Positions 37,668-48,446 of a stretch of DNA of 64,000 bases are shown here, piece by piece. The notes under the pieces were generated by a model that saw only the letters and a program-made list of their open reading frames with translations, ran no database searches and had not been told where the DNA came from. The position numbers and the translations under genes were made by a program. How positions within the stretch are numbered: position 1 is the stretch's first letter; every line of letters begins with the position of its first letter. This DNA comes from Mixta gaviniae (GTDB taxonomy: Bacteria > Pseudomonadota > Gammaproteobacteria > Enterobacterales > Enterobacteriaceae). Location: contig NZ_CP026377.1 of assembly GCF_002953195.1 (NCBI RefSeq), forward strand, positions 3,658,001-3,722,000, given 5' to 3'.

Positions 37668-38579
37668 ATGAAAAGACCCGATTATCGAACGCTTCAGGCT
37701 TTGGATGCTGTGATCCGCGAGCGCGGCTTTGAACGCGCGGCGCAAAAATTATGCATCACCCAGTCGGCGGTGTCGCAACGTATCAAGCAGCTGGAAAACA
37801 TGTTCGGCCAGCCGCTGCTGGTGCGCACCATTCCGCCGCGCCCTACTGAACAGGGGCAGAAGCTGCTGGCGCTGCTGCATCAGGTGGAGCTGCTGGAAGA
37901 TGAGTGGCTGGGCGATGAAAATGGCGGCACCACGCCGCTGCTGCTGTCACTGGCGGTGAACGCCGACAGTCTGGCGACCTGGCTGCTGCCGGCGCTGAAA
38001 GATGTGCTGACCGATTCGCCGGTGCGCCTTAATTTGCAGGTAGAGGATGAAACCCGCACCCAGGAACGTCTGCGCCGCGGCGAAGTGGTGGGGGCGGTGA
38101 GTATTCAGCCGCAGCCGCTGCCCAGCTGTCTGGTGGATCGGCTTGGCGCGCTCGACTACCTGTTTGTTGGCTCGCGCGAGTTCGCCGCGCGCTATTTCCC
38201 TAACGGCGTCACGCGCTCGGCGCTGTTGAAAGCGCCGGCGGTGGCGTTCGATCATCTTGATGATATGCATCAGGCGTTTTTACAGCAGAATTTCGACCTG
38301 TCGCCCGGCAGCGTCCCCTGCCATATCGTCAACTCCTCCGAGGCGTTTGTGCAGCTGGCGCGCCAGGGATCCACCTGCTGTATGATCCCGCATCTGCAGA
38401 TAGAACGGGAGCTGGCCAGCGGCGAGCTGATCGATCTGACGCCGGGCCTTTATCAGCGTCGGATGCTCTACTGGCACCGTTTCGCGCCGGAAAGCCGCCT
38501 GATGCGCAAAGTGACCGATGCGCTGCTGGCGCACGGCCATCGCGTGCTGCGTCAGGAAGAGGAGACAGTGCCCGGCTGA
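37668..38579 (+). CDS. argP: LysR-family regulator ArgP (IciA)
   Basis: A 303-residue LysR-type regulator. The winged helix spans about residues 5-62 ([33 protein letters not shown]) and the effector domain the rest. ArgP activates the arginine exporter gene argO when arginine is present, and lysine blocks productive transcription. argO is encoded here at 39523-40146, as in E. coli. A bidirectional terminator follows the gene. Confidence 0.96.
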   Translation: MKRPDYRTLQALDAVIRERGFERAAQKLCITQSAVSQRIKQLENMFGQPLLVRTIPPRPTEQGQKLLALLHQVELLEDEWLGDENGGTTPLLLSLAVNADSLATWLLPALKDVLTDSPVRLNLQVEDETRTQERLRRGEVVGAVSIQPQPLPSCLVDRLGALDYLFVGSREFAARYFPNGVTRSALLKAPAVAFDHLDDMHQAFLQQNFDLSPGSVPCHIVNSSEAFVQLARQGSTCCMIPHLQIERELASGELIDLTPGLYQRRMLYWHRFAPESRLMRKVTDALLAHGHRVLRQEEETVPG

Positions 38580-38599
38580 AGGACGGCAGAGAGAAAAAA

Positions 38600-38616
38600 G
38601 GCGACCTCAGGTCGCC
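38600..38616. terminator. Bidirectional terminator between argP and yggE
   Basis: GGCGACC (38600-38606), TCA loop, GGTCGCC (38610-38616), with AAAAAA before and TTTT after. It lies between convergent genes. Confidence 0.92.
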
Positions 38617-38624
38617 TTTTCACT

Positions 38625-39350
38625 TTATGGATTACGCTGTAGCTCAAACACCACGTCCACCTGATCGTCGAAATGGATGCTCTGTTGTTCGTAGGTCTCT
38701 GCGGCGGAGGCCATCGGCGCCGCGTCGGCCGCCTTATACATCCGCGCTATCGGCATCGGCTGATAGTTAGCAACGTGGTAGCGTACACTGTAGACCTGAC
38801 CCAGCTTGGCGTTAAAGCCCTGCGCCAGCGCTGTCGCCTGCTGCGTGGCGTTTTCAATCGCCGCCTGACGCGCTTTCGCTTTGTAATCATCCGGGTTGGC
38901 CACGCCCAGCTCTACGGAACGGATCTCATTCAGGCCCGACTTCAGCGCGCCGTCCAGCAGATCGTTCAGCTTATCCAGCTGACGTAACGTTACCTGCACC
39001 TGACGCACCGCACGGTAGCCTTTCAGCACCGATTTGCCTTCTTTGGTGTAGTCATATTCCGGCTGAGTGCGCAGGTTGGCCGCATCGATATCTTTCTTCT
39101 CGATGCCGTTTTTGCTCAGAAAATCGAAATACTGGGCAACGCGATCGTCAGCCTGTTTTTTCGCGGCGGCAGCATCCTTTGAAGAGACGTTAACCTCGAT
39201 AGCCAGCGTGGCGATATCGGGGCGCGCGTCGACGCTGGCCTGACCGGAAGTCACAATATGCGGTCCGTTAGGCAGCTCATCGGCGTGTGCCGCCGATGCG
39301 CCGGCGCCTAATCCCATCATGGCAGCCAGTGCCAGTGCTTTCAGTTTCAC
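38625..39350 (-). CDS. yggE: Periplasmic SIMPL-domain protein YggE
   Basis: A 241-residue exported protein of the SIMPL (DUF541) family. In E. coli, YggE is linked to lowered oxidative stress, but its mechanism is unknown. The N-terminal signal peptide is MKLKALALAAMMGLGAGASAAHA, and the mature part begins DELPNGPHIVTSG. The start is GTG at 39350, chosen because a perfect AAGGAGG lies seven bases upstream and E. coli YggE aligns from there; the longer frame (to 39416) is not supported. It lies between argP and argO, as in E. coli. Confidence 0.92.
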   Translation of the reverse strand: MKLKALALAAMMGLGAGASAAHADELPNGPHIVTSGQASVDARPDIATLAIEVNVSSKDAAAAKKQADDRVAQYFDFLSKNGIEKKDIDAANLRTQPEYDYTKEGKSVLKGYRAVRQVQVTLRQLDKLNDLLDGALKSGLNEIRSVELGVANPDDYKAKARQAAIENATQQATALAQGFNAKLGQVYSVRYHVANYQPMPIARMYKAADAAPMASAAETYEQQSIHFDDQVDVVFELQRNP

Positions 39351-39522
39351 GAACGGTCCTCCTTGAAGACAAAACAAATAACGGGGCGCCATGCTACCTC
39401 GCCCTGACAATGACACAAGCCTGCCACAAGCGCGCGGCCGATAACATGCGTGTTCCTCTGAGTTTTTATTCTGGCAAAAGTTTCCTTTTTTGCCGCCCCG
39501 TCGTGTTGAATTATTGCGCGGC

Positions 39523-40146
39523 TCAGTGGAAACCGGCCAACCCTTGCATTGCCAGCCGGAAGGCGATAAACCACATCACCAGACCGACAAACAGATTGAT
39601 GACGCGCTGCGCGCGAAGGGTGCTGAGCCGCGGCGAGAGCCACGCCGCCAGCAGCGCCAGGCTAAAGAACCAAAGACAGGAGGCGCTAACGGTACCGAGC
39701 GCGAACCAGCGCCGCGCCTCGGCGGGCAGCTGGCCGCCGAGACTGCCCAGCACCACAAAGGTATCCAGATAGACATGCGGATTCAGCCAGGTGACCGCTG
39801 CCAGCGTGGCGACAATGCGCCAGCGGCTCTGCTGCTTTACCTGGGCGCTGGCCAGAGCGATATTGGCGCTCACGGCGGCGCGCAACGCGCCCCAGCCATA
39901 CCAGAGCAGAAAGGCCACCCCGCCCCACGTGACCAGATTCAGCAGCAGCGGCGACTGGTTCAACAGCGCGCTGCCGCCGAATACGCCGGCGCAGATCAGA
40001 ATGATATCGCTGAGCGAACAGAGCGCCGCGGTCATCAGATGATACTGACGGCGGATCCCCTGATTCAGCACAAACGCATTCTGCGGCCCCAGCGGCAGGA
40101 TCAGCGCGACGCCTAATGCAACACCTTGAAAATATACGGATAACAT
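39523..40146 (-). CDS. argO: Arginine exporter ArgO
   Basis: A 207-residue inner-membrane exporter of the LysE family with about six hydrophobic helices. The family signature near the N terminus is [20 protein letters not shown], and a second conserved segment is [20 protein letters not shown]. It exports arginine and the toxic analogue canavanine in E. coli, where it is induced through ArgP. The argP gene two genes away is consistent with that. Confidence 0.95.
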   Translation of the reverse strand: MLSVYFQGVALGVALILPLGPQNAFVLNQGIRRQYHLMTAALCSLSDIILICAGVFGGSALLNQSPLLLNLVTWGGVAFLLWYGWGALRAAVSANIALASAQVKQQSRWRIVATLAAVTWLNPHVYLDTFVVLGSLGGQLPAEARRWFALGTVSASCLWFFSLALLAAWLSPRLSTLRAQRVINLFVGLVMWFIAFRLAMQGLAGFH

Positions 40147-40243
40147 AGATTTTTCTCCCGATACTGATGGCGAGGGAGTGTATAGCGGCGGGTCGATGGG
40201 GGGAAATGGAAAGAATTAATCGGGCATCAGCGGGGCTAATAGA

Positions 40244-40269
40244 AACGGGCGAGAAACATCCCGCCCGTT
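40244..40269 (-). terminator. Hairpin after mscS
   Basis: AACGGGCG (40244-40251) pairs with CGCCCGTT (40262-40269) across ten bases, about 25 bp past the mscS stop. The minus-strand T content after it is modest (TTTCTATT), so it is a probable but not strong terminator. Confidence 0.6.
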
Positions 40270-40292
40270 CAGCTTAGTCAACCTTCGTCGTT

Positions 40293-41168
40293 TTATTCGG
40301 CCTTCGCCGTTTCGGCTTCAGTCGGCTTCGCCTGATGCAGATGCACATCCATCTGTGGGTAAGGAATGCCGATGTTATGCGCATCCAGCGTGCGCTTGAA
40401 GTTTTTCATCAGATCCCAGTAGACGTCCTGCAGATCGCCGCTGTTGCTCCAGCAGCGCACCACGAAGTTGAGCGACGAGGCCGCCAGCTCGTTCAGGCCG
40501 ATCTGCACGCCGCGATCCTGCAGCACGCGCGGATCTGCATCCACCACTTCACGCAGCAGGGCGATCACCTGATCGACATCGGCGTCATAGGCTACGCCGA
40601 TCACAAACTCGTTGCGGCGCACCGGCTCGCGTGAGAAGTTCACGATGTTGCCGGCGATGATTTTACCGTTCGGCACCACGACGATTTTGCCGTCGCCGGT
40701 GCGCAGCGTGGTGGAGAAGATCTGCACATGCAGCACGGTGCCCATCACGCCGCCAAGATCAACGAACTCGCCGGTGCGGAACGGACGGAAGGTGACCAGC
40801 AGCACGCCGGCAGCCAGGTTAGAGAGCGAGCCCTGCAGCGCCAGGCCGACGGCCAGACCGGCGGCGCCCAGTACGGCGATCACCGAGGCAGTCTGCACGC
40901 CAACGCGGCCCAGCGCCGCAATCAGCGTAAAGGCGATGACGCCGTAGCGCACCAGTGCCGAAAGGAAATCCGCGACGGTGGCGTCGATATGCCGCGCCAG
41001 CAGCAGACGGTTAATGCCGTTGGAGATAATGCGGGCGATAATCATCCCGACAATAACGATGGCAATGGCGGCGACAATATTGACCGCATAGCTCAGCAGC
41101 AACGCCTGGTTATGTACCAGCCAACCGCTCGCGCTGTTAATACTGTTGACCACGTTTAAATCTTCCAT
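40293..41168 (-). CDS. mscS: Small-conductance mechanosensitive channel MscS
   Basis: A 291-residue channel that opens on hypo-osmotic shock. Three N-terminal helices are visible; the pore-lining third helix has the Gly/Ala-rich pattern [27 protein letters not shown] (about residues 95-121). A cytoplasmic beta domain follows ([16 protein letters not shown]) and then the alpha-beta vestibule. The length is close to the 286 residues of E. coli. The position between argO and fbaA is conserved. Confidence 0.96.
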   Translation of the reverse strand: MEDLNVVNSINSASGWLVHNQALLLSYAVNIVAAIAIVIVGMIIARIISNGINRLLLARHIDATVADFLSALVRYGVIAFTLIAALGRVGVQTASVIAVLGAAGLAVGLALQGSLSNLAAGVLLVTFRPFRTGEFVDLGGVMGTVLHVQIFSTTLRTGDGKIVVVPNGKIIAGNIVNFSREPVRRNEFVIGVAYDADVDQVIALLREVVDADPRVLQDRGVQIGLNELAASSLNFVVRCWSNSGDLQDVYWDLMKNFKRTLDAHNIGIPYPQMDVHLHQAKPTEAETAKAE

Positions 41169-41316
41169 TTATCCACCCTGTTGTAGGTTCCCCAAAAAAG
41201 TAACGAAAACCGTCAGCGGGAACTGACGAACCATCAACAAAGGGTAAGCAATATCTTGCCGCTTCGCCAAGTAACTGACGATAAACGTTACATTTTTGTA
41301 CCACTATGACGTAAAA

Positions 41317-41334
41317 AAGGCCCCGCAGGGCCTT
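41317..41334 (-). terminator. Terminator of the epd-pgk-fbaA operon
   Basis: AAGGCCC (41317-41323), CGCA loop, GGGCCTT (41328-41334), with a T run on the minus strand and TTTT on the plus strand. It lies just past the fbaA stop. Confidence 0.9.
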
Positions 41335-41352
41335 TTATCAACAATGCGCCGA

Positions 41353-42432
41353 TTACAGCGTATTGATGTTGTTCAGTTCTTTGAACGCCTGCTCTAAGCG
41401 CACAACCATTGAGGCCTGTGCGGCACGCAGCCAGACGCGCGGATCGTAGAACTTCTTGTTCGGCTTGTCGTCGCCTTCCGGGTTACCCAGCTGCGCCTGC
41501 AGATAGCCTTCGTTCTTTTTGTAGTACTGCAGAATACCGTCCCAGGTCGCCCATTGGGTGTCGGTGTCGATATTCATTTTGATCACGCCGTAGTCGATAG
41601 ACTCTTTGATCTCTTCCGCAGAAGAGCCAGAACCGCCGTGGAACACGAAGTTCAGCGCGTTATGCGGCAGGTTGTGTTTCTGGCACACATATTCCTGAGA
41701 GTTTTTCAGGATTTTCGGCGTCAGCACCACGTTGCCCGGCTTGTAAACGCCGTGAACGTTGCCGAAGGACGCGGCGATAGTGAAGCGGTGGCTCACTTCG
41801 CTCAGCTTGGTGTAGGCGTAGTCAACATCTTCCGGCTGAGTGTAGAGCGCGGAGCTGTCGAGATGGGAGTTATCCACGCCATCTTCTTCACCGCCGGTTA
41901 CGCCCAGTTCGATCTCCAGCGTCATATCCATCTTCGCCATGCGCGCCAGGTATTTGCTGCAGATTTCGATGTTTTCTTCCAGAGACTCTTCAGACAGGTC
42001 AATCATGTGAGAAGAGAACAGCGGTTTGCCGGTCTGCGCGAAGTGTTTCTCACCCGCGTCCAGCAGGCCGTCGATCCACGGCAGCAGTTTTTTGGCGCAG
42101 TGGTCGGTGTGCAGGATAACCGGCACGCCATATTTTTCAGCCATCAGATGCACATGGTGCGCGCCTGCGATAGCACCGGCAATAGCGGCAGCCTGCGGCT
42201 CGTCTGATTTGAAGCCTTTGCCAGCGATGAAGGCGGCGCCGCCGTTAGAGAACTGAACGATAACCGGCGCTTTTACCTTAGAGGCCGCTTCCAGTACGGC
42301 GTTAATAGAGTCGGTGCCCACGCAGTTTACTGCTGGCAGAGCAAATTTGTTCTCTTTCGCTACCTGGAACACTTTCTGTACGTCATCACCGGTGACAACG
42401 CCTGGTTTTACGAAATCAAAAATTTTAGACAT
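41353..42432 (-). CDS. fbaA: Fructose-bisphosphate aldolase, class II
   Basis: A 359-residue zinc-dependent aldolase of glycolysis and gluconeogenesis. The zinc ligands lie in ILHTDHCAKKLLPW (first His pair), in the glutamate-containing LEIELGVTGGEEDGVD, and in the His residues of GNVHGVYKPG and FHGGSGSS. The length equals E. coli FbaA. It is last in an epd-pgk-fbaA operon; a 96-bp gap separates it from pgk and may carry its own promoter. Confidence 0.98.
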   Translation of the reverse strand: MSKIFDFVKPGVVTGDDVQKVFQVAKENKFALPAVNCVGTDSINAVLEAASKVKAPVIVQFSNGGAAFIAGKGFKSDEPQAAAIAGAIAGAHHVHLMAEKYGVPVILHTDHCAKKLLPWIDGLLDAGEKHFAQTGKPLFSSHMIDLSEESLEENIEICSKYLARMAKMDMTLEIELGVTGGEEDGVDNSHLDSSALYTQPEDVDYAYTKLSEVSHRFTIAASFGNVHGVYKPGNVVLTPKILKNSQEYVCQKHNLPHNALNFVFHGGSGSSAEEIKESIDYGVIKMNIDTDTQWATWDGILQYYKKNEGYLQAQLGNPEGDDKPNKKFYDPRVWLRAAQASMVVRLEQAFKELNNINTL

Positions 42433-42528
42433 CTGTTTTGTCCTGTTTCGTCGGCCGTGTTACGGATTCACGCCCATATCATAAGCTGGGCAATACGTTC
42501 TGGCAGGGCCTGCGCCCTGCCCCAAAGG

Positions 42529-43692
42529 TTACTGTTTCGCGCGCTCTTCCAGCATAGCGACCGCTGGCAGTTTTTTGCCTTCCACGAACTCAAGGAACGC
42601 GCCGCCGCCGGTAGAGATATAAGAAATTTTATCTTCAATGCCGAACAGATCGATCGCCGCCAGGGTATCGCCGCCGCCTGCGACGGAGAAAGCTTCGCTG
42701 TCGGCAATCGCGTTAGCGATGATTTCGGTGCCTTTACGGAAGTTCGGGAATTCGAACACGCCTACCGGGCCATTCCACAGGATGGTTTTCGCCTCTTTCA
42801 GCACTTTCGCCATCGCCTGCGCCGTTTCATCGCCGAAGTCCATAATCTCTTCGTTGTCGGCAACTTCGTTAACTTTTTTCACCGTTGCGGCCGCAGTTTC
42901 AGAGAATTCCGTGCCGACGCGGGAGTCAGTCGGGACCGGAATGCCGAACTGATCGCGCAGGCCTTTCGCCGCTTCGACGAAATCCGGCTCATACAGTGAT
43001 TTGCCGACGTTGTTGTCGATAGCCACGAAGGTGTTAGCGATGCCGCCGCCGACGATCACCGTGTCGGCGATTTTCACCAGCGAATTCAGCACGTCGAATT
43101 TGGTGGAGACTTTAGAACCGCCCACCACTGCAACCAGCGGACGAGCCGGGTTGTTCATCACTTTGCCCAGCGCTTCCAGCTCAGCGGAAAGCAGCGGGCC
43201 GGCGCAGGCGATCGGCGCGAACTTGCCGACGCCGTGAGTAGAGGCCTGTGCGCGGTGCGCGGTGCCGAAGGCGTCCATAACGAACACGTCGCACAGCGCC
43301 GCATATTTTTTAGAGAGGGTTTCGTCGTCTTTCTTCTCGCCTTTGTTGAAGCGCACGTTTTCCAGCACGACCAGCTCGCCGGCGCCCACTTCCACGCCGT
43401 CCAGATAATCTTTCGCCAGCGTCACGTTGGTGCCGTTCAGCTTCTCTTTCAGGTAGTTAACCACCGGCAGCAGCGAGAACTCTTCGTTGTATTCGCCTTC
43501 GGTCGGACGACCCAGGTGCGATGTCACCATCACTTTCGCGCCCTGCTTCAGGGCAGCTTCGATGGTCGGCAGAGAAGCGCGGATACGCGCGTCTGACGTC
43601 ACTTTCCCTTCTTTAACCGGCACGTTGAGATCGGCGCGGATCAGAACGCGTTTACCAGCAAGATCCAGATCGGTCATCTTAATTACAGACAT
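42529..43692 (-). CDS. pgk: Phosphoglycerate kinase
   Basis: A 387-residue two-domain glycolytic kinase interconverting 1,3-bisphosphoglycerate and 3-phosphoglycerate with ATP formation. Signature segments are [32 protein letters not shown] and [13 protein letters not shown]. The length equals E. coli Pgk. It is the middle gene of epd-pgk-fbaA. Confidence 0.98.
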   Translation of the reverse strand: MSVIKMTDLDLAGKRVLIRADLNVPVKEGKVTSDARIRASLPTIEAALKQGAKVMVTSHLGRPTEGEYNEEFSLLPVVNYLKEKLNGTNVTLAKDYLDGVEVGAGELVVLENVRFNKGEKKDDETLSKKYAALCDVFVMDAFGTAHRAQASTHGVGKFAPIACAGPLLSAELEALGKVMNNPARPLVAVVGGSKVSTKFDVLNSLVKIADTVIVGGGIANTFVAIDNNVGKSLYEPDFVEAAKGLRDQFGIPVPTDSRVGTEFSETAAATVKKVNEVADNEEIMDFGDETAQAMAKVLKEAKTILWNGPVGVFEFPNFRKGTEIIANAIADSEAFSVAGGGDTLAAIDLFGIEDKISYISTGGGAFLEFVEGKKLPAVAMLEERAKQ

Positions 43693-43742
43693 GGTGAACC
43701 CTCTCGTTGATTCTCATAAGTTTTGTCAGACGCATCCGCGTC

Positions 43743-44762
43743 TTACCTGAAACCGCTTGCGGCCATCGCTAAGGTGGTGTCGAGCATCCGATTAGCGAAG
43801 CCCCATTCGTTGTCACACCAGACTAATGTCTTAACCAGGTGGTGACCGCTGACCCGCGTTTGCGTGCCGTCCACTATGGCACTGTGCGGATCGTGGTTAA
43901 AATCGATCGAGACTAACGGTATTTCCGTATAGTCAACTATACCACTAAAAGCCCCTGCTGAGGCATTTTGCAGCACCGCGTTCACCTCGGCGGCGCTCAC
44001 CGCCGCCCGCACGCTGACGCTCAGATCCATCGCGGTAACGTTGATGGTTGGCACGCGTACGGCGATCGCTTCGAAGCGATCGTGGAACTGCGGCAGGATG
44101 CGGCCGATGCCCGCGGCAAGCCGCGTGTCGACCGGAATTATCGACTGACTGGCAGCGCGCGTGCGCCGCAGATCGCTGTGATAAGCATCGATAACCTGCT
44201 GGTCATGCATCGCGGAATGGATAGTGGTGATCGCGCCCGATTCGATGCCGAAAGCGTCGTCCAGCAGCTTAATTATCGGAATAATACAGTTGGTGGTGCA
44301 GGAGGCGTTGGAGACGATGCGGTCAGTTTGTTTAAGAGCCTGTTCGTTGACGCCGAACACTACCGTGGCGTCGAGATCGCCGCCGCCGGGATGGGAAAAC
44401 AGCACTTTCTTCGCGCCCGCCTGCAGATGGGCTTCGCCATCGGCCCGACTGCCCCAGATGCCGGTACAGTCCAGCACCACGTCGACGTTCAGTTCGCGCC
44501 ACGGCAGATCGGCAATCTGCGCCAGGTGCAGCAAACGAAGGGTATCGTCGCCCACCCACAGCAGATCGCGCTCCTGACGTACCTCCCAGGCGAAACGGCC
44601 ATGGCTGGTGTCATATTTCAGCAGATGCGCCATGCCGGCGGATTCCGCCAGCTCATTGATGGCGACGACGCGGATTTCCGCCCGGCGTCCGGTTTCATAC
44701 AGCGCACGCAAGACGCTGCGTCCAATGCGACCAAAGCCGTTAATCGCTACGCGAAGGGTCAT
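43743..44762 (-). CDS. epd: D-erythrose-4-phosphate dehydrogenase
   Basis: A 339-residue GAPDH-family enzyme. It oxidises erythrose 4-phosphate to 4-phosphoerythronate, the entry to pyridoxal phosphate synthesis. The Rossmann start is [19 protein letters not shown] and the catalytic cysteine is in [13 protein letters not shown]. It begins the epd-pgk-fbaA operon, which together with its closeness to E. coli Epd separates it from a general GAPDH. Likely Cra and CRP sites lie upstream (44877-44890 and 44950-44965). Confidence 0.96.
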   Translation of the reverse strand: MTLRVAINGFGRIGRSVLRALYETGRRAEIRVVAINELAESAGMAHLLKYDTSHGRFAWEVRQERDLLWVGDDTLRLLHLAQIADLPWRELNVDVVLDCTGIWGSRADGEAHLQAGAKKVLFSHPGGGDLDATVVFGVNEQALKQTDRIVSNASCTTNCIIPIIKLLDDAFGIESGAITTIHSAMHDQQVIDAYHSDLRRTRAASQSIIPVDTRLAAGIGRILPQFHDRFEAIAVRVPTINVTAMDLSVSVRAAVSAAEVNAVLQNASAGAFSGIVDYTEIPLVSIDFNHDPHSAIVDGTQTRVSGHHLVKTLVWCDNEWGFANRMLDTTLAMAASGFR

Positions 44763-44876
44763 AATACTCCTGCGTCAGAACCTAAAAACGTGCCGATAGC
44801 CTGAGCCAGCCGCTACGATTTGTACAGGGAAAAATCCACCGGCGTCAACCGTTGCGCACCGGGCAAACCGAGCCAA

Positions 44877-44890
44877 CTGAAACGCTTCAG
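44877..44890. promoter_or_regulatory. Probable Cra (FruR) operator upstream of epd
   Basis: CTGAAACGCTTCAG is a near-perfect match to the Cra consensus TGAAACGTTTCA and is itself palindromic apart from the centre. It lies about 115 bp upstream of the epd start. In E. coli the epd-pgk-fbaA operon is a known Cra target. Confidence 0.72.
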
Positions 44891-44949
44891 CCAGAATATT
44901 CGTTACCAGGAATAATTAAAATGACAGCGATCAACCCTTAAAACAAACT

Positions 44950-44965
44950 TCTGACACAGATCACA
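44950..44965 (-). promoter_or_regulatory. Probable CRP site upstream of epd
   Basis: On the minus strand this reads TGTGATCTGTGTCAGA, matching TGTGA-N6-TCACA at nine of ten positions. It lies about 190 bp upstream of the epd start and 225 bp upstream of the bactofilin gene, so either could use it. CRP control of the epd operon is known in E. coli. Confidence 0.62.
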
Positions 44966-45189
44966 ATTTTGAATAAAAATCGCCGCAGAAAGCGCCGCTT
45001 CGCCCCGACATCATTGTAAGGTGGTTTTTCAACCTGCTTCTTTTTTCATCATCGCCGCCGTTTCGATAGGGTGCGCATCGCCATAACGCGCCTCTTGTCA
45101 GCCTGCTTTTGCCGCGGCGGCATTATCCGCCGATCGAAAAGAAGCCGCTCCGTCCTGCCGGAGCCTATTCGGTTTTGTAAAAGGAGAGC

Positions 45190-45903
45190 ATGAATTACCA
45201 CCTGCTTTGGGGCGTCTGGTTAATCTGGGCGCTGGCTCTGCTGGCCTGTTGCTTTAAAGGGGAAAGCGGCTGGGCGTTATTTGCCTGGCTGATCATCATA
45301 TCCCCGGCGGCCATTCTATTTTTCATTGTTTTATTTCTTCTCCGTTATTTAAGGCCTGACAAAGGATTGATGATGTTTAAACGTAACATTTCCCACACCC
45401 ATACCATTATGGATAATGCGCCGGCTGCCGCTGCACCGCCTGTCGCGGATAATAGCGAGACGGTCTCTTCCGCCGTGATAATCGATAGGGAGGCGACCAT
45501 TATTCCCGCCTGCTGCCATATTAAAGGCGAATTAACCTCGTCCGGCGACATGAAAATTAACGGCAGCATTGAGGGTACGGTCACCGCGGAAAAAACCGTG
45601 TATGTACTGAATCAGGGTAACGTCGAGGGCGAGATCCATGCGGCGAAGGTGGTGGTAGACGGTAAGGTGAAAGGCGTCTGCGCCAGCACGGTTGTGGAGA
45701 TTAACGCCAGCGGCTTTATCGACGGCACGATTGAAAGCGATGATCTCTCAATTAATCAAAGCGGGCGTTTTTACGGCTTATCGAAGCCACTGGCGACAAA
45801 GCAGAGCGTGCCGGAAAATAAACCCATTGACCAGGAGGCCGGCAAGGATAAATTAACCATGATTCAGCAGGTGCTGAATAACGTGCAGGGAAATATACCA
45901 TAA
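45190..45903 (+). CDS. Membrane-anchored bactofilin (polymer-forming cytoskeletal protein)
   Basis: A 237-residue protein with two N-terminal hydrophobic helices (about residues 5-22 and 29-53), a proline/alanine-rich linker, and a bactofilin domain (about 92-195). The domain is made of short beta-helix repeats such as CCHIKGELTSSGDMKINGS, IEGTVTAEKTVYVLNQGNV and FIDGTIESDDLSINQSG. Bactofilins self-assemble into filaments that affect cell shape. The start has AAAAGGAGA just upstream. A second ATG pair at 45370/45373 also has a good site (AAAGGA), which would give a soluble form lacking the helices. The gene sits alone between epd and tktA, where E. coli has different accessory genes. The closest known parallel I can name is CcmA of Proteus mirabilis. 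Confidence 0.87.
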   Translation: MNYHLLWGVWLIWALALLACCFKGESGWALFAWLIIISPAAILFFIVLFLLRYLRPDKGLMMFKRNISHTHTIMDNAPAAAAPPVADNSETVSSAVIIDREATIIPACCHIKGELTSSGDMKINGSIEGTVTAEKTVYVLNQGNVEGEIHAAKVVVDGKVKGVCASTVVEINASGFIDGTIESDDLSINQSGRFYGLSKPLATKQSVPENKPIDQEAGKDKLTMIQQVLNNVQGNIP

Positions 45904-46095
45904 ATAGGCGCTAACTGCAGTTCAGCAAGGCGCGCCATAAAATAAGCGGCTCCTCGCTCTATTAATGAATACCCTCAACAAGCCCGCTAAATATGGCGCG
46001 CAATAACTTTCGCATTATATTTTGCTAATAACGCCGAGGCGCAATAACTTATTTACCGTCTGGATAAGCGGCAATAGCCTGCAGGGAAAATAAAT

Positions 46096-46123
46096 AGCGG
46101 CGCGGTTTTTATGCCGCGCCGCT
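46096..46123 (-). terminator. Terminator of tktA
   Basis: AGCGGCGCGG (46096-46105) and CCGCGCCGCT (46114-46123) form a 10-bp stem. On the minus strand it is followed by ATTTATTTTCC. A second dyad with one bulge (CAGGTTCGTCCG with CGGACGACCTG, 46131-46158) lies between it and the tktA stop. The 45904-46090 stretch is AT-rich and otherwise empty. Confidence 0.8.
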
Positions 46124-46162
46124 GGAAAAGCAGGTTCGTCCGTTAGCCGGACGACCTGTTAT

Positions 46163-48154
46163 TTACAGAATCGCTTTCGCCCTGGCGACTACGTTATCCA
46201 CGGTGAAGCCAAACAGCTCGAACAGCTGCTCTGCCGGCGCGGATTCGCCGAAGCTGGTCATACCGATAATGGCGCCGTTCAGGCCGGTATATTTGTACCA
46301 GTAGTCAGCGATGCCCGCTTCAATCGCCACGCGCGCGCTGACCGCTTTCGGCAGCACGGATTCACGGTAGGCTTCATCCTGCTTGTCGAACGCATCGGTA
46401 GACGGCATAGAAACCACGCGCACGCGATAGCCTTCGGAGGTCAGACGATCCCAGGCGGCGACCGCCAGCTCCACTTCCGAACCGGTTGCGATCAGAATCA
46501 GCTGCGGCTGGCCTTCGCAGCCTTTCAGCACGTAGGCGCCGCGCGCGATGTTCGCCAGCTGCTCTGCGTCGCGCGTTTGCTGCGCCAGGTTCTGACGAGA
46601 GAAAATCAGCGCGGTCGGGCCATCCTGGCGCTCGATAGCGTATTTCCACGCTACGGCGGATTCCACCTGGTCGCATGGACGCCAGGTACTCATGTTCGGC
46701 GTAACGCGCAGGCTCGCCAGCTGCTCAACCGGCTGGTGCGTCGGGCCATCTTCGCCCAGACCGATAGAGTCATGGGTATAGACCATAACCTGACGGATCT
46801 TCATCAGCGCCGCCATACGTGCCGCGTTGCGCGCATACTCCACGAACATCAGGAAGGTGGCGGTATAAGGCAGGAAGCCGCCGTGCAGCGCGATACCGTT
46901 GGCAATAGCGGTCATACCGAACTCGCGCACGCCATAGTGAATATAGTTGCCTGCCGCATCCTGGTTGATGCCTTTCGAGCCGGACCACATGGTCAGGTTG
47001 CTCGGCGCCAGGTCAGCGGAGCCGCCAAGGTATTCCGGCAGCAGTTTACCGAACGCTTCGATGGCGTTCTGCGATGCCTTGCGGCTGGCGATCTTCGCCG
47101 GGTTCGCCTGCAGCTGTTCAATGAACTTCTGCGCATCTTCCTGCCAGTTTTCCGGCAGCGCATTGCTCATACGACGGGTAAATTCGCTTGCCAGCTGCGG
47201 GTAAGCCTGCGCGTAGGCGTTGAATTTTTCTTGCCAGGCCGCTTCTTTGATCCGACCAGCTTCTTTTGCATCCCACTCGGCGTAGATCTCCTGCGGGATA
47301 ACGAACGGCGCGTGTTCCCAACCCAGCTGCTTGCGGGTCAGCGCGATTTCATCGTCGCCCAGCGGCGCGCCGTGCGAATCATGGGTGCCCGCTTTGTTTG
47401 GCGAACCGAAACCAATAACGGTTTTGCACATCAGCAGCGAAGGCTTATCGCTGACCGCTTTCGCTTCTTCAATCGCTTTTTTGATCGATTCCGCATCGTG
47501 GCCGTCGACGCCGCGCACCACATGCCAGCCGTACGCTTCGAAACGGGCGCCGGTGTCGTCGCTGAACCACTCTTCTACGTGACCGTCGATGGAGATGCCA
47601 TTGTCATCATAAAACGCCACCAGCTTGCCCAGCTTCAGCGTGCCCGCCAGCGAGCAGACTTCGTGAGAGATACCTTCCATCATGCAGCCGTCGCCCATAA
47701 AGACGTACGTATGGTGATCGACAATTTCATGACCCGGACGGTTGAACTGTGCGGCCATGGTGCGTTCCGCGATGGCCATGCCTACCGCGTTGGCAATGCC
47801 CTGGCCGAGCGGGCCGGTGGTGGTTTCCACGCCGGCGGTGTAGCCGAACTCCGGATGACCTGGCGTTTTAGAGTGCAGCTGACGGAAATTCTGTAGCTCG
47901 CCGATCGGCAGATCGTAGCCGGTGAGGTGCAGCAGGCTGTAAATCAGCATCGAGCCGTGGCCGTTGGAGAGGACAAAGCGATCGCGATCTGCCCACAGCG
48001 GATTGGTCGGATTGTGGTTCATATAGTCACGCCACAATACTTCGGCAATATCAGCCATGCCCATCGGGGCGCCCGGATGGCCAGATTTCGCTTTCTGCAC
48101 AGCGTCCATACTCAAAGCGCGAATAGCGTTGGCAAGCTCTTTACGAGAAGACAT
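46163..48154 (-). CDS. tktA: Transketolase
   Basis: A 663-residue thiamine-diphosphate enzyme of the pentose phosphate pathway. The N-terminal conserved motif is [21 protein letters not shown], and the ThDP/Mg loop is [19 protein letters not shown]. The transketolase signature region around [19 protein letters not shown] is intact. The length equals E. coli TktA. It is divergent from loiP, as in E. coli. Confidence 0.97.
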   Translation of the reverse strand: MSSRKELANAIRALSMDAVQKAKSGHPGAPMGMADIAEVLWRDYMNHNPTNPLWADRDRFVLSNGHGSMLIYSLLHLTGYDLPIGELQNFRQLHSKTPGHPEFGYTAGVETTTGPLGQGIANAVGMAIAERTMAAQFNRPGHEIVDHHTYVFMGDGCMMEGISHEVCSLAGTLKLGKLVAFYDDNGISIDGHVEEWFSDDTGARFEAYGWHVVRGVDGHDAESIKKAIEEAKAVSDKPSLLMCKTVIGFGSPNKAGTHDSHGAPLGDDEIALTRKQLGWEHAPFVIPQEIYAEWDAKEAGRIKEAAWQEKFNAYAQAYPQLASEFTRRMSNALPENWQEDAQKFIEQLQANPAKIASRKASQNAIEAFGKLLPEYLGGSADLAPSNLTMWSGSKGINQDAAGNYIHYGVREFGMTAIANGIALHGGFLPYTATFLMFVEYARNAARMAALMKIRQVMVYTHDSIGLGEDGPTHQPVEQLASLRVTPNMSTWRPCDQVESAVAWKYAIERQDGPTALIFSRQNLAQQTRDAEQLANIARGAYVLKGCEGQPQLILIATGSEVELAVAAWDRLTSEGYRVRVVSMPSTDAFDKQDEAYRESVLPKAVSARVAIEAGIADYWYKYTGLNGAIIGMTSFGESAPAEQLFELFGFTVDNVVARAKAIL

Positions 48155-48446
48155 GTTTTACTCCAGGTCGGATTATTGTGCTTCGCCTTCCTTAACCTAT
48201 TGTAATTAATGAGTTATCAGGCAAAGTCAAAGAAAAGTCGCCAAACAATGTACATGAAAAGCGGGGTGAAAGTACATGGCGCACTCTGCAAAATATCAGG
48301 GACAATTTACGCTTTAAGCGTTGTCTGCTGGGCTTTATTTCCCAGAACCGTTATAAAAAACGCTTCCCGGATAAAACCGCGCTGCGCAGTTTATTCGGGC
48401 CTCTGTTTTTTTTATTGCCTTGTTACTGTTAAGGGATGAGAAAGGA

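Larger units (their letters stand above)
44763..45189. other. Divergent intergenic region epd / bactofilin gene
   Basis: A 427-bp gap between divergent genes, holding both promoters and the Cra-like and CRP-like sites listed separately. Nothing else, such as an RNA gene or repeat, is recognised. Confidence 0.5.

Noticed and set aside
39351..39416. Longer YggE starting at 39416
   Set aside because: It would place 22 unrelated residues before the signal peptide; a perfect ribosome site supports the GTG at 39350.
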